The position numbers and the translations under genes were made by a program. The notes under the pieces were generated by a model. It worked only from the letters and a program-made list of their open reading frames with translations, was not told where the DNA came from and made no database searches. Positions 18,826 to 27,110 of a stretch of DNA of 35,699 nt are shown piece after piece. The DNA comes from Syntrophobacteraceae bacterium (GTDB taxonomy: Bacteria > Desulfobacterota > Syntrophobacteria > Syntrophobacterales > Syntrophobacteraceae): contig JARLHP010000171.1 in assembly GCA_031292195.1 (NCBI GenBank), forward strand, positions 1 through 35,699. The letters are read 5' to 3'. Within the stretch, counting starts at the first letter, position 1. Each line of letters begins with the position of its first letter.

Positions 18826-20034
18826 TTATCGCTTCGCATTAATGAAAATTTTAAACAGGTCCTCACCGCATTCCAGCCGCCAACCGGCCGCCTGCGCATC
18901 TTTTTCGCAATACCTGACGGTTTTGCCCGATCCGCCGGAGTTGAGGTCTTCGACCAGCAGAAAGGGCGGCGGGTCCGTCGAATGGGTTCGCATGGTCACA
19001 GGGGTATAATGATCCGCTGCTACAAGCAGGCGGACTTCGGGAAATTTTTTCGCTCCCTCCAGGACAGGCCCCACAATGCGCTCATCGAAATATTCTATGG
19101 CCTGGACTTTGAGCTCGAGGTTGCCGGTGTGCGAGACTTCATCGGGGGCTTCGAGATGGAGGAAAACGAAGTTTCCGTGTTCGAGCGCGGAGAGCGCCGC
19201 GGCGACCTTGCCCCGGTAATTGGTGTCGATATAGCCGGTTGCCCCGTCGACTTGGGCCGTCTCCAGGCCGGCATAGACCCCGATGCCCTTTAGAAGGTCC
19301 ACAGCGGACACCATCGTCCCGCGCAGTCCGAACCTGTCGAGCCGGGGCATTGCCGGCGCCTTGCCCTGCCCCCACAGCCATACCGCGTTTGCAACGGGTT
19401 TGCCCTCGCTTTTTCTTCGCCCGTTTACGGGGTGGTCCCGCAGTATTCCGGCGGCCTTTTTACTGAAAGCCCCCAGGACCGGGTGATGGCGCAAAAGATC
19501 GTATTGGGCTATGGGCCGACCGGAAATGTCATGGGGAGGGACCGTGGTGATTTGAGGCTCCCCTCCTTTCCAGACCAGAAGCTGTCTGAAGCCGACGCCG
19601 GGGTAGAGCTTGAGCTGGGGGCCGCAGGCCGGCTGAAGGGCGGCCACTATCTCCCGGGCCTCCGGCGTGGTGATATGGCCGGCCGAATAATCGACCATGA
19701 TCACTTGGCCCGCTTCATCCTTTTCGAGACAAACCAGGTTACACCGGAAGGCCACCTCGTCGGGTTCGAGCCCAATGCCGATGCTGGCCGCTTCGAGAGG
19801 CGCCCTGCCCGTGTGGTAGACAGCCGGGTCGTAGCCCAGAAGGCTCATATTGGCGACATCGCTGCCCGGTTCCATTCCTTCGGGAATGGTCCGCACGGTC
19901 CCGAGCTTTCCGATCCGGGCCAGCCGGTCCAGGTTCGGGGTCCGCGCCGCTTCAAGAGGAGTGAGCCCCCCCAGGCTGTCTGAAGGATAGTCTGCCATCC
20001 CATCGCCGACGAGAATGATAAATTTGGTGTCCAT
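18826..20034 (-). CDS. apgM: ApgM-family phosphomutase (cofactor-independent phosphoglycerate mutase-like)
   Basis: A 402-residue member of the alkaline-phosphatase superfamily, archaeal-type 2,3-BPG-independent phosphoglycerate mutase (COG3635 type). The metal site starts at ILVGDGMAD, the nucleophile segment is SDVANMSLLGYDP, and later ligands are in HLEAPDEVSHTGN and VAADHYTPVTMRTHSTDP. I chose the ATG at 20034 (MDTKFIILVGDG); the upstream extension to 20055 is not family-like. It lies 99 bp after hom. No homoserine kinase is seen nearby, and this family has been proposed as a functional analogue of homoserine kinase in organisms with this gene order, so the true substrate may be homoserine. 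That is from memory and inference. Confidence 0.85.
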   Translation of the reverse strand: MDTKFIILVGDGMADYPSDSLGGLTPLEAARTPNLDRLARIGKLGTVRTIPEGMEPGSDVANMSLLGYDPAVYHTGRAPLEAASIGIGLEPDEVAFRCNLVCLEKDEAGQVIMVDYSAGHITTPEAREIVAALQPACGPQLKLYPGVGFRQLLVWKGGEPQITTVPPHDISGRPIAQYDLLRHHPVLGAFSKKAAGILRDHPVNGRRKSEGKPVANAVWLWGQGKAPAMPRLDRFGLRGTMVSAVDLLKGIGVYAGLETAQVDGATGYIDTNYRGKVAAALSALEHGNFVFLHLEAPDEVSHTGNLELKVQAIEYFDERIVGPVLEGAKKFPEVRLLVAADHYTPVTMRTHSTDPPPFLLVEDLNSGGSGKTVRYCEKDAQAAGWRLECGEDLFKIFINAKR

Positions 20035-20133
20035 ATGAGTCAGTCCACAAAGCAAAAAGAGTGGAAGAAAGGAGCCGGGAGCAGGGAGCGAAAAAAAGTC
20101 TTCTCGCCGCCCGCATCCCGCTCCCGGTTTTTC

Positions 20134-21447
20134 TTAAGGCTGATCGTCGTTGTTTTCGATGCGTATGAGCGTAGTGGGAGCAAGCACGAAGTCAAGACTG
20201 TCGATTTCACCCAGTGCTTGTCTCACATTGCTCTCCAGGGCGTCGTGGGTAACCATCACGATGGGGACCGAGTCCGTATGGCGTCCCTTCTGGATCACCG
20301 CGGCTATGCTTATGGAGTGGCGGCCGAGCACGCCCGAGATCTTCGAGAGCACTCCGGGTTTATCGAGCGCCTGGAATCTGAAGTAATAGGAAGTCAAGAC
20401 ATCGGCGACCGGTTTGATCTCGATTTTCTGGAGCCTGTCGGGCAAAAAGGCAAGCGAGGGAATTCTTCCGGGGGTTGCATTGAGAATGTCCCGGGCGACA
20501 TCGATGAGGTCGCTCACTACCGCGCTTCCGGTAGGCATCATCCCGGCGCCCATGCCGTAGAGCATCACGTCCCCCACGGCATTGCCCTCGATGTGGACGG
20601 CGTTATAGGCGCCCTTCACACCGGCCAGCACGTGGTTTTTGGCGATGAGCGTGGGGTGAACCCGCATTTCGAGCCGGCCGTCCACACCGCGGGCGATGGC
20701 CAGCAGCTTCAGAGTATATCCGAACTCATCGGCGAACTGAATGTCGATCGGATCGATCCTCGAAATCCCTTCGGTATGGACCAGGTCGAACTGAATGGGC
20801 GTGCCGAAGGCTATGGCGCTGGCAATGGCCAGCTTGTGGGCCGTGTCGATACCCTCCACGTCAAGAGTCGGGTCCGCCTCGGCATATCCCAGTTGCTGCG
20901 CCTCTTGGAGGGCCTCGGCAAACGAGAGCCCGTTATCGGTCATGCGAGTCAGGATATAATTGGCCGTGCCGTTGAGGATCCCGAAAATGGTGGTGATCCG
21001 GTTTCCGGCCAGGCCCTCGCGAAGGGATTTGATGATCGGGATGCCTCCGCCGACGGAGGCTTCAAAACTGAGGGAGAGGCGCTTTTGCCGGGCAAGAGCG
21101 AACAGTTCGTTTCCGTCGTGGGCAAGCAGGGCCTTGTTGGCCGTAACGACGTGCTTGCCGTTTTCCAGGGCCGAACGGATGACCTTCCCGGCCGCCTTCA
21201 AACCGCCTATGAGTTCGATCACGATTTGAATTTCCGGGTCTTTGAGGATCTCTTCCACGTTGGTGGTGAGCATCTCCCGGGGGACCGAGACCGGCCTTTC
21301 GCGCTCCAGGTCGAGATCTGCCACGCGCCTGAGCTCCAAAGGCGCCCCCAGCCTGCTCTCTATCACCGCGGCGTTTTCCCGCAGCACCTTAATAACCCCG
21401 CAGCCCACGGTTCCCCAACCGACCAGACCTACACCAATTTTGCCCAT
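20134..21447 (-). CDS. hom: Homoserine dehydrogenase with C-terminal ACT domain
   Basis: Hom reduces aspartate semialdehyde to homoserine for threonine and methionine synthesis. The 437-residue protein begins MGKIGVGLVGWGTVGCGVIK (Rossmann loop), has the catalytic-domain signature ending EADPTLDVEGIDTAHKL, and carries an ACT regulatory domain from about residue 350 (KPGVLSKISGVLGRHSISIA), suggesting threonine feedback control. The ATG at 21447 has GAGGGGG upstream; the longer in-frame start at 21540 lies in an intergenic inverted repeat. Downstream, an inverted CCGGGAGC/GCTCCCGG pair (20075-20127) may form a weak terminator. Confidence 0.95.
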   Translation of the reverse strand: MGKIGVGLVGWGTVGCGVIKVLRENAAVIESRLGAPLELRRVADLDLERERPVSVPREMLTTNVEEILKDPEIQIVIELIGGLKAAGKVIRSALENGKHVVTANKALLAHDGNELFALARQKRLSLSFEASVGGGIPIIKSLREGLAGNRITTIFGILNGTANYILTRMTDNGLSFAEALQEAQQLGYAEADPTLDVEGIDTAHKLAIASAIAFGTPIQFDLVHTEGISRIDPIDIQFADEFGYTLKLLAIARGVDGRLEMRVHPTLIAKNHVLAGVKGAYNAVHIEGNAVGDVMLYGMGAGMMPTGSAVVSDLIDVARDILNATPGRIPSLAFLPDRLQKIEIKPVADVLTSYYFRFQALDKPGVLSKISGVLGRHSISIAAVIQKGRHTDSVPIVMVTHDALESNVRQALGEIDSLDFVLAPTTLIRIENNDDQP

Positions 21448-21479
21448 GCCGCCCCCTCGAGAAAATAAAATAAAAGTAA

Positions 21480-21594
21480 AAAGGCAAAAAAATAAAACCG
21501 CAGAGGGACGCAAAGGAACGCGGATGGATATCTTCTCCACTGTTCGCGTCCCTTTGCGTCCATCCGCGGTGAAACTTTGCCTTTTGCTTTTTTC
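21480..21594. terminator. Imperfect long inverted repeat between the aminotransferase gene and hom
   Basis: Arms of about 25 bp, starting CCGCAGAGGGACGCAAAGG and answered by CCTTTGCGTCCATCCGCGG, pair with a few mismatches and continue outward as AAAGGCAAA/TTTGCCTTT. On the minus strand it is followed by T-rich sequence, so it can end the aminotransferase transcript. Its form suggests a mobile inverted-repeat element and not only a terminator. Confidence 0.6.
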
Positions 21595-22812
21595 TTAAAC
21601 GGTCTTTGCCTGGTGGCCGGAGGACACGTCTTTTTGCAGCGCCTTTCGAAGCCCCCTGATGGCCTGCCTGGTGCGCATTTCATTTTCGACCAGGGCAAAG
21701 CGCACGAACTCATCGCCGTATTCGCCGAAGCCAAGCCCCGGAGATACCGCCACCTTGGCCTCTTCGATCAAAAACTTGGAAAAATTCACCGACCCCATCG
21801 ACCGGAACGCTTCGGGAATCTTGGCCCAGACGAACATGGTCGCCTTGGGTCTATCGGTTGGCCACCCGATGCGGTCGAGGCCGTCAATTAAAATGTCGCG
21901 CCGGGACTTATAGGTCTCCACAATTTCCCGAACGCACGCCTGATCGCTTTTGAGCGCCACGGTGGCCGCGATCTGAATGGGCTGGAATACGCCGTAGTCA
22001 AGGTAGCTCTTTATGCGCGTCAAAGCGCCCACCATTTCCGGGTTGCCGACACAGAAGCCCACCCGCCACCCGGCCATGCTGTAGCTTTTGGACATGGAGA
22101 AAAATTCCACGCCTACTTCCTTGGCTCCTTTGGCCTGGAGAAAGCTCGGGGCTTTGTAGCCGTCGAAAGTGAGGTCGGCGTAGGCCAGATCATGAATCAC
22201 CATGATCTTGTGTTCGCGGGCAAAGTCGACGATCTTTTCGAAGAACTCCAAATCGACGACCGTAGTGGTCGGATTGTGCGGAAAACTGATCACCAGCAGC
22301 TTGGGCTTTGGCCAGGTCTGCTTTATGGCGATCTGCAGGTCGTCCAGGAAATTGCGGTCGGGTCCGATGGGGACCGATCTGACATCGCCCCCGGCTATAA
22401 TGGCCGAAAAAGGATGAATGGGGTAAGTGGGGTTGGGGGCAAAGACGACGTCTCCGGGGCTTATGAGCACCAGCACCAGGTGGGACAAGCCTTCCTTCAC
22501 GCCGATGGTCACAACCGCTTCCCGGTCCGGATCTATATCGATGTCGTAGTTTGTCTTATACCACTCCGAGACGGCTTCGCGAAGACGGGTTATTCCCCGG
22601 GAGGCCGAATAGCGGTGATTGTGCTTCTTTCTGGCAGCCTCCACCAGCTTTTCGATGACGTGTTTCGGCGCCGGGAGGTCGGGATTTCCCATCCCCAGAT
22701 CGATGATATCCTCCCCGGCCCACCGCTTCTCCATCTTAAGGGCGTTGACCTCGGCAAACACGTAGGGAGGCAGTCGCTTCATTCGGCTCTGTTCGGCAAT
22801 ATTGAAATTCAT
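21595..22812 (-). CDS. alaC: PLP-dependent class I/II aminotransferase (AlaC-like)
   Basis: A 405-residue fold-type I aminotransferase of the AlaC/alanine transaminase group. The substrate arm [14 protein letters not shown], the PLP-contacting [11 protein letters not shown], the Asp/Tyr pair in HDLAYADL, the Schiff-base lysine in [16 protein letters not shown] and the C-terminal Arg in FVRFALVEN are all present. In relatives of this organism the same order aminotransferase-hom-apgM occurs, so it may act on alanine or serve aspartate-family synthesis; exact substrate is not readable. The ATG at 22812 lies about 30 bases after a predicted promoter start. Confidence 0.88.
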   Translation of the reverse strand: MNFNIAEQSRMKRLPPYVFAEVNALKMEKRWAGEDIIDLGMGNPDLPAPKHVIEKLVEAARKKHNHRYSASRGITRLREAVSEWYKTNYDIDIDPDREAVVTIGVKEGLSHLVLVLISPGDVVFAPNPTYPIHPFSAIIAGGDVRSVPIGPDRNFLDDLQIAIKQTWPKPKLLVISFPHNPTTTVVDLEFFEKIVDFAREHKIMVIHDLAYADLTFDGYKAPSFLQAKGAKEVGVEFFSMSKSYSMAGWRVGFCVGNPEMVGALTRIKSYLDYGVFQPIQIAATVALKSDQACVREIVETYKSRRDILIDGLDRIGWPTDRPKATMFVWAKIPEAFRSMGSVNFSKFLIEEAKVAVSPGLGFGEYGDEFVRFALVENEMRTRQAIRGLRKALQKDVSSGHQAKTV

Positions 22813-22849
22813 GACAGGTCTCCACGAAAGGCTTCAAATCCGAAGAAAG

Positions 22850-22877
22850 ATAATATTTTAGTTCCCGAAAAGTCAAA
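22850..22877 (-). promoter_or_regulatory. Sigma-70-like promoter of the aminotransferase gene
   Basis: Minus-strand TTTGAC (22872-22877) and TATTAT (22850-22855) are separated by 16 bp. Transcription would begin near 22843 and give a leader of about 30 bases before the ATG at 22812. Confidence 0.45.
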
Positions 22878-22986
22878 CAATGTTTTAATAGAGCCACCGC
22901 CTTGAGACTTGTGCGCAGTGATGCGGTTCTGCTAAATTAACGAACGGATTCTCATTTTATAGACGCCGGAGCGCAAAGACAAGCCT

Positions 22987-24903
22987 ATGAAACAGGTCAT
23001 CCTGGGAACAGCCGGCCATATCGACCACGGCAAAACCTCGCTTATCAGGGCCCTTACCGGGATCGACACGGACCGGTTGAAGGAAGAAAAACTGCGGGGT
23101 ATCACCATCGAACTGGGGTTTGCCCACATGGACCTGCCCGGGGGAGAGCGGTTGGGAATAGTCGATGTGCCGGGCCATGAAAAGTTCGTAAAACACATGG
23201 TGGCGGGCGCCACCGGAATCGACCTGGTGGCGCTGGTGATCGCGGCAGACGAAGGGGTCATGCCGCAAACCCGCGAGCACATGGAGATTTGTGAACTGCT
23301 TCGGGTAAAGAAGGGCATCGTGGTGCTCACCAAAACCGACCTGGTCGAAGACCCGGACTGGATGGAGATGGTGCGCGAAGACATCGCCCAGTTCATAAAG
23401 GGGACCTTCCTGGAGGGCAGTGAAATCCTGGCCGTCTCGGCGGCCACCAGCGAAGGGATCGAAGAGCTCAAAAAATCGCTCGCCCGGCTTTTTACCGCGG
23501 TCGAACCCAAAAGCGCGGACGGGCCGTTTCGCCTGCCGGTAGACCGGGTGTTCACCATGCGAGGATTTGGGACCGTCATTACCGGGACCAGCATTTCCGG
23601 GCGGCTGCGGGTGGGAGACCCCGTAGTCGTCTACCCCGAAGGCCTGAAGAGCAAGGTGCGCGGAATCCAGGTGCATGGAAACGACGTGGAAGAAGTCCTT
23701 CCGGGCCAGAGAACGGCCGTAAACCTGCAGGGCATGGAACGGGCGCTGATCGAGCGCGGCAATGTTCTGGCCTCCGCCGGAGCGCTTCATCCCTCTCCCA
23801 TGGTGGACGTGCAGCTCCAACTTTTGCGGAGTGCTCCAAGACCTCTTAAACACAGGGCCAAAATACGTTTCCACACCGGGACCGCCGAGCATCTGGCAAC
23901 AGTGGTCCTGCTCGACCGCGAAGAACTGAAACCGGGGGACAAGACCTTCGCGCAGGTAAGACTCGACCAGCCGACCGCGGTTTTGCGCGGAGACCGTTTC
24001 GTGCTCCGCTCCTACTCCCCGGTGCAAACAATCGGCGGGGGCTCGGTCCTCAACCCCATTCCCCGAAAACACAAAGGCGCCGCCAAGCGCGAAGCCGCAA
24101 GCGCGCTCGAAAACCTGTTCAATGCTTCCGACCCCGACATAATCCTCTGGCATCTTCACGATGCCGGCTGGGCAGGCCTTGACGAGACCGAACTGCGCAT
24201 CCGGGCCAACCTGCCGATGAAATTCGTGGATAAAACCCTCCAGCAGTTCATGAGCACCGGGAAAGTGGTGATCTACGACAAGGACAACCGGCGGCTGATC
24301 GACCCGGGCGCCCTGGAAGAAATGAAAGCGGCTGTTACCTCCATTTTGTCCGACTACCACGGGCGATTTCCGCTCAAGGCCGGTATGCCCAAAGAGGAAA
24401 TCCCGGCGCTTCTGGCCAAATCCGTGGACGCAAGGCTCTATAACTTCGTACTGCGCCACTTGGCCGAAGAAGGAAAAATCGGCCTGGAAATGGAATGGGT
24501 GCGCCTTGCCACGCACAAAGTGGCCCTCAGTAAAGACGAGGAAACCATACGGGAAAAAATCGAGAAAACCTTTCGCGACGCCGGCCTGCAGCCCCCTTTT
24601 TTCCGGGAGGTCGAAACCGCCCTGTCGGGCACACCCAAGCAACGCCAGGAAGTGCTCCAATGGATGCTGGCCAAGGGGACCCTGGTCAAAACGAAAGAAG
24701 AGATCTACTTTCACGCCGCGGCCATGGCCCAACTCCAGGATCGACTCGTGGCCTGGCTGAAAGAACACGGCGAAATCACCACCCCCCAGTTTAAAGAGAT
24801 GACCGGCGCAAGCCGCAAATACACCATCCCTCTCATCGAGTACTTCGACGCCCAGAAAGTGACCATCAGAATAGGCGACGTCAGGAAGCTCAGGGGAGGG
24901 TGA
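22987..24903 (+). CDS. selB: Selenocysteine-specific translation elongation factor SelB
   Basis: SelB delivers Sec-tRNA to ribosomes at UGA codons that are followed by a SECIS hairpin. The 638-residue protein has the G1 loop GHIDHGKTS (residues 10-18), switch [11 protein letters not shown]3 DVPGHEKF (residue 60 on), G4 TKTDLV, translation-factor beta-barrel domains II and III, and a C-terminal half of winged-helix domains that bind the SECIS RNA. It is the only sel gene in the window; selA, selD and tRNA-Sec are not seen. It is divergent from the aminotransferase gene. A candidate selenoprotein gene lies downstream. Confidence 0.96.
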   Translation: MKQVILGTAGHIDHGKTSLIRALTGIDTDRLKEEKLRGITIELGFAHMDLPGGERLGIVDVPGHEKFVKHMVAGATGIDLVALVIAADEGVMPQTREHMEICELLRVKKGIVVLTKTDLVEDPDWMEMVREDIAQFIKGTFLEGSEILAVSAATSEGIEELKKSLARLFTAVEPKSADGPFRLPVDRVFTMRGFGTVITGTSISGRLRVGDPVVVYPEGLKSKVRGIQVHGNDVEEVLPGQRTAVNLQGMERALIERGNVLASAGALHPSPMVDVQLQLLRSAPRPLKHRAKIRFHTGTAEHLATVVLLDREELKPGDKTFAQVRLDQPTAVLRGDRFVLRSYSPVQTIGGGSVLNPIPRKHKGAAKREAASALENLFNASDPDIILWHLHDAGWAGLDETELRIRANLPMKFVDKTLQQFMSTGKVVIYDKDNRRLIDPGALEEMKAAVTSILSDYHGRFPLKAGMPKEEIPALLAKSVDARLYNFVLRHLAEEGKIGLEMEWVRLATHKVALSKDEETIREKIEKTFRDAGLQPPFFREVETALSGTPKQRQEVLQWMLAKGTLVKTKEEIYFHAAAMAQLQDRLVAWLKEHGEITTPQFKEMTGASRKYTIPLIEYFDAQKVTIRIGDVRKLRGG

Positions 24904-25009
24904 GATAAGAGCCGGTGAATCGGTGAATCGGTGAATGGGTGAATCGGAAAGACAAGAGCTGGAAAGACAAGAGCCGGTGAATCGGTGAGGCAAGAGCCGG
25001 TCAAACTCC
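24904..25009 (+). repeat. Degenerate GGTGAATC tandem repeat after selB
   Basis: Directly after the selB stop, units of the form GCCGGTGAATCGGTGAATCG and AGACAAGAGCTGGAA recur several times; another unit appears at 25380-25390. The region has no start site or gene and adjoins the inverted CTGGCTGTT-type repeat. Confidence 0.7.
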
Positions 25010-25400
25010 TGCCATGCTGTTCCTGGCTGTAAAATTGCTTTTTTCATATTCTCTATTTTGCTATGTGCCTGATTTAACTTATTTATGCCGGCTTGCGGGC
25101 CAAAAATAACAGCGTAATAACAGCATGCGAAAACAGCCAGGAACAGCCAGATAACAGCCAGGTTAACAGCCAGAAAAACAGCCAGGGTAACCGCGGTAAT
25201 TTGAGGGGAAGCTGTGTTCAATTTCAGATCTCCGGAAGCTCATCTCAGGTTGCCCGGTGGCAAGGGCACGGCCCCGGGGCGAAACGGTCCAAATCCTTTG
25301 CCTGCGCCGCCCATTCTAGCACCGGGAAATCACGGGCCGCAAAACGGCAAGAGAAACGGCAAGTAAAGAGGCGAATAAGAGCCGGTGAATGGGGACAAGG
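25010..25400 (-). repeat. Dispersed CTGGCTGTT-rich repeat, copy 2 (inverted)
   Basis: Read on the minus strand, this copy follows the same order of blocks as 95-545, including the near-identical TTCGCATGCTGTTATTACGC and GGATTTGGACCGTTTCG stretches. It lies between selB and the candidate selenoprotein gene. The number and frame of CTGGCTGTT units differ from copy 1, so the element changes by unit gain and loss. Confidence 0.75.
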
Positions 25401-25433
25401 GCCGAGTCCCTCGGCAAGATGGGAGGAATTGAG

Positions 25434-25901
25434 ATGGATGTGGCCGAAGGAATTCTTTTGGTGGCCATTGGCTGCGGACGTTTACCGGGGATGGTCGATG
25501 CTGCTGCGAAACGGTCCCGCATTGTTTTTGGAACGATGGATGTCCAAGTCCTGGCCGAACTTGCCGTCCGCCTCGGTGAGAGCGCTTCGGAGATCTCGGT
25601 CTATTTTTATGAATCCGGGTGAACAAACCCGCGCAGGCTGGTTGCGGTCGGCAACCTCGACAATATCTGGCTCGCAGTGCCCGAAGATGTCGGCGCGAAG
25701 GAACTGCAGGATGCTTTTCGAAAATACTTCGGCGCCGAATGGGAGGAAGTCCTGGAGGCCGCCGACAAATCCTTTGTTTACAACGCCGCCAACAGGGCCT
25801 ACTTCGGCGTGAGCCAATTGCGCCCGGTTAAAAACCTGACACTCGAGGAGCTTCTGGAAAAAATAGGGGGCGGCCCGGCGCCCAATATCATCGCCAGCTG
25901 A
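25434..25901 (+). CDS. Candidate selenoprotein of unknown family, with in-frame TGA (Sec63)
   Basis: I do not recognise this family. The frame codes 155 residues if the TGA at 25620-25622 is read as selenocysteine at position 63; otherwise it stops after 62. Start ATG 25434 has GGAGG 7 bases upstream. The part before the TGA (strands GILLVAIGCGR and EISVYFYESG around a helix) and the part after it (RRLVAVGNLDNIWLAVPED, an amphipathic helix KELQDAFRKYFGAEWEEVLE, and LTLEELLEKIGGG) both look like one continuous cytoplasmic alpha/beta protein with codon use like the neighbours. selB is just upstream and a SECIS-like hairpin follows the TGA. Alternatives are a nonsense mutation, or two small compensating indels: GGTGAACAAACCCGC in a shifted frame would read GEQTR. 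The Sec lacks an obvious CxxU partner. Confidence 0.55.
25620..25656 (+). promoter_or_regulatory. Candidate bacterial SECIS element (TGA plus hairpin)
   Basis: After the TGA come 17 bases, then GGTTGCGGTCGGCAACC (25640-25656): a perfect 6-bp stem GGTTGC/GCAACC closed by the loop GGTCG. The distance from TGA to the loop is 23 nt, and the loop begins GGTC as in the E. coli fdhF SECIS, whose upper stem is also GGTTGC. There is no bulged U and no extended lower stem. The hairpin is also coding sequence for VAVGN, so chance is not excluded. Confidence 0.5.
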
Positions 25902-25940
25902 TCTGTTCGGCGTCGAGACTCCACCCTTACACCCAATGTT

Positions 25941-26118
25941 GTTGAGTTAAGAAGCCCCGAGCTTTTCCCGCCTGTTTGAACACCATTTGTTTGGAGGCCT
26001 CTTTGTGACTCTCGGCTGAGAAGGGCGGGGAGATTTTGGCCTGTAGTACCTCACGCGTGAGATAGTACCTCACGCGTGAGATAGTACCTCGCGCGTGAGA
26101 TGGCATTTTGGATATCGG
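25941..26118 (+). repeat. Composite repeat R1, copy A, with three palindromic units
   Basis: It matches 33388-33521 in direct orientation: GTTGAG, AGAAGCCCCGAGCTTTTCCC, CACCATTTGTTTGGAGGCCT and ATTTTGGATATCGG are shared. Copy A holds three tandem 19-bp units, each with the palindrome CTCACGCGTGAG (26050-26061, 26069-26080, and a CTCGCGCGTGAG variant at 26088-26099); copy B holds one. Confidence 0.8.
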
Positions 26119-26174
26119 TGAATATTTATACTGCTTTTTGCGGATCATCCGGTGCGAGTATGGCCGCGTCGGGT

Positions 26175-26382
26175 GGGATTCAATATGATCAGAGATATCT
26201 TGATTGATGGTTTTGATCTGCGACCCCTCACGGGGTCGTCGCCTTCTTTTTCGTTCCTTTCCGGGGGTATCGGCCTCACGGCCTCAACCCCCGGCTAATG
26301 GCTATGATCCCTCCGGGATCATGATCGTCGCTCAAAAAGAGAAGCACCAATTCCAGTTGAGTCGCTTAACTGAACAACATTG
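26175..26382 (+). mobile_element. Right-end fossil of the REP-associated transposase element, copy A
   Basis: The first bases encode the last ten residues of the transposase (GIQYDQRYLD and stop), exactly as at the end of the gene at 35163-35609. The shared right end follows: CACGGGGTCGTCGCCTTC, a hairpin CCGGGGGT/ACCCCCGG around GGCCTCACGGCC, GATCCC/GGGATC, and CAGTTGAGTCGCTTA. The rest of the transposase is missing, so this is an end-only remnant. Confidence 0.75.
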
Positions 26383-26909
26383 ACCCTTACAGCCCACGAG
26401 ACTACTTTTGACACCGAGTTCCACCGCACCATTTTGAGGCGGCCAACCCATTACATCAATCTTAAACGCAATTCCGCATAAAAACATAGCTTCCACAAAG
26501 GGTGGGATCTACCCTGGCACAGAGAGAATTATAAGGGTTCGGTTCATCACTATCAGCCGATGAGCGCAGGGATGCTTTGTACACGAAACGGTAAGGAGGT
26601 GGCCCAGGATCACAGGTACCATCAGTTCGGAATGATTAATCGCCGTATTATGATTTTTCCAATTGATTTTTTAAAGACTTATATTATGATAATGAGCATC
26701 AAGCTCAAGAAGCAAGTTATAGGTTATGTCGATAATAATTGCAATTAGTTTCATTGACGAACTGCAGTTTCTAGTGATTCGATCTTATAGGCTAATTATT
26801 CTCAGATTTAATAGCTCAAATTGGGTGTAGATAGATGCGGTCTGCCCTTCATAAGAGTGGAGGGCAGTGCAACTGGTCTCCAACTCATACATAATAAAGA
26901 AATGGGGAA

Positions 26910-27022
26910 ATGGCTGAGGCGCCGGCGTTCCGGTCGCGGGCTGGTCATGTGCGGCACAGCCGCTGCGATCCGGGTCCCGCAGGAGGCTCATGTCCCCGCT
27001 CTTTTGACCACGATTTTTGGAT
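26910..27022 (+). repeat. Short GC-rich dispersed repeat, copy 2
   Basis: Same orientation and block order as 5662-5776, ending CCCCGCTCTTTTGACC. It precedes the deacetylase gene by about 90 bp and stands out as GC-rich beside AT-rich sequence. Confidence 0.6.
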
Positions 27023-27110
27023 GGCAGGTCTTGCCTTCCTGGAATCGAGTCGGCGGAGCTATGTTAGGGGGGGGCGGCTTCGAAGGAAAAGACGTTGAGG
27101 AAATGGCCGG

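Larger units (their letters stand above)
25902..27110. other. Repeat-rich intergenic region before the glycan locus
   Basis: The 1.2 kb holds a composite repeat (25941-26118), a transposase-end fossil (26175-26382), about 520 bp of AT-rich unique-looking sequence (26390-26909), and a short GC-rich repeat (26910-27022). I see no convincing gene. A 62-codon frame at 26560 has GGAGGTGG inside it and not ahead of it, and its protein sequence is not gene-like. Confidence 0.5.

Noticed and set aside
20035..21468. Long plus-strand frame opposite hom
   Set aside because: Antisense shadow of hom, which has all family motifs.
22957..25221. 754-codon minus-strand frame opposite selB
   Set aside because: It is the antisense of selB, whose sequence matches the family throughout; the minus-strand protein has no family features and runs into repeat sequence.
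25482..25817. 111-codon minus-strand frame opposite the candidate selenoprotein
   Set aside because: It would avoid the TGA problem, but it lacks a good start site and its sequence is less protein-like than the plus-strand frame.
26050..26099. CRISPR-like short repeat array
   Set aside because: The three units are directly tandem, with a 12-bp palindrome and only 7 bases between, no unique spacers and no cas genes nearby.
26560..26748. 62-codon frame in the AT-rich region
   Set aside because: No ribosome site before the ATG and no protein-like pattern; probably chance.
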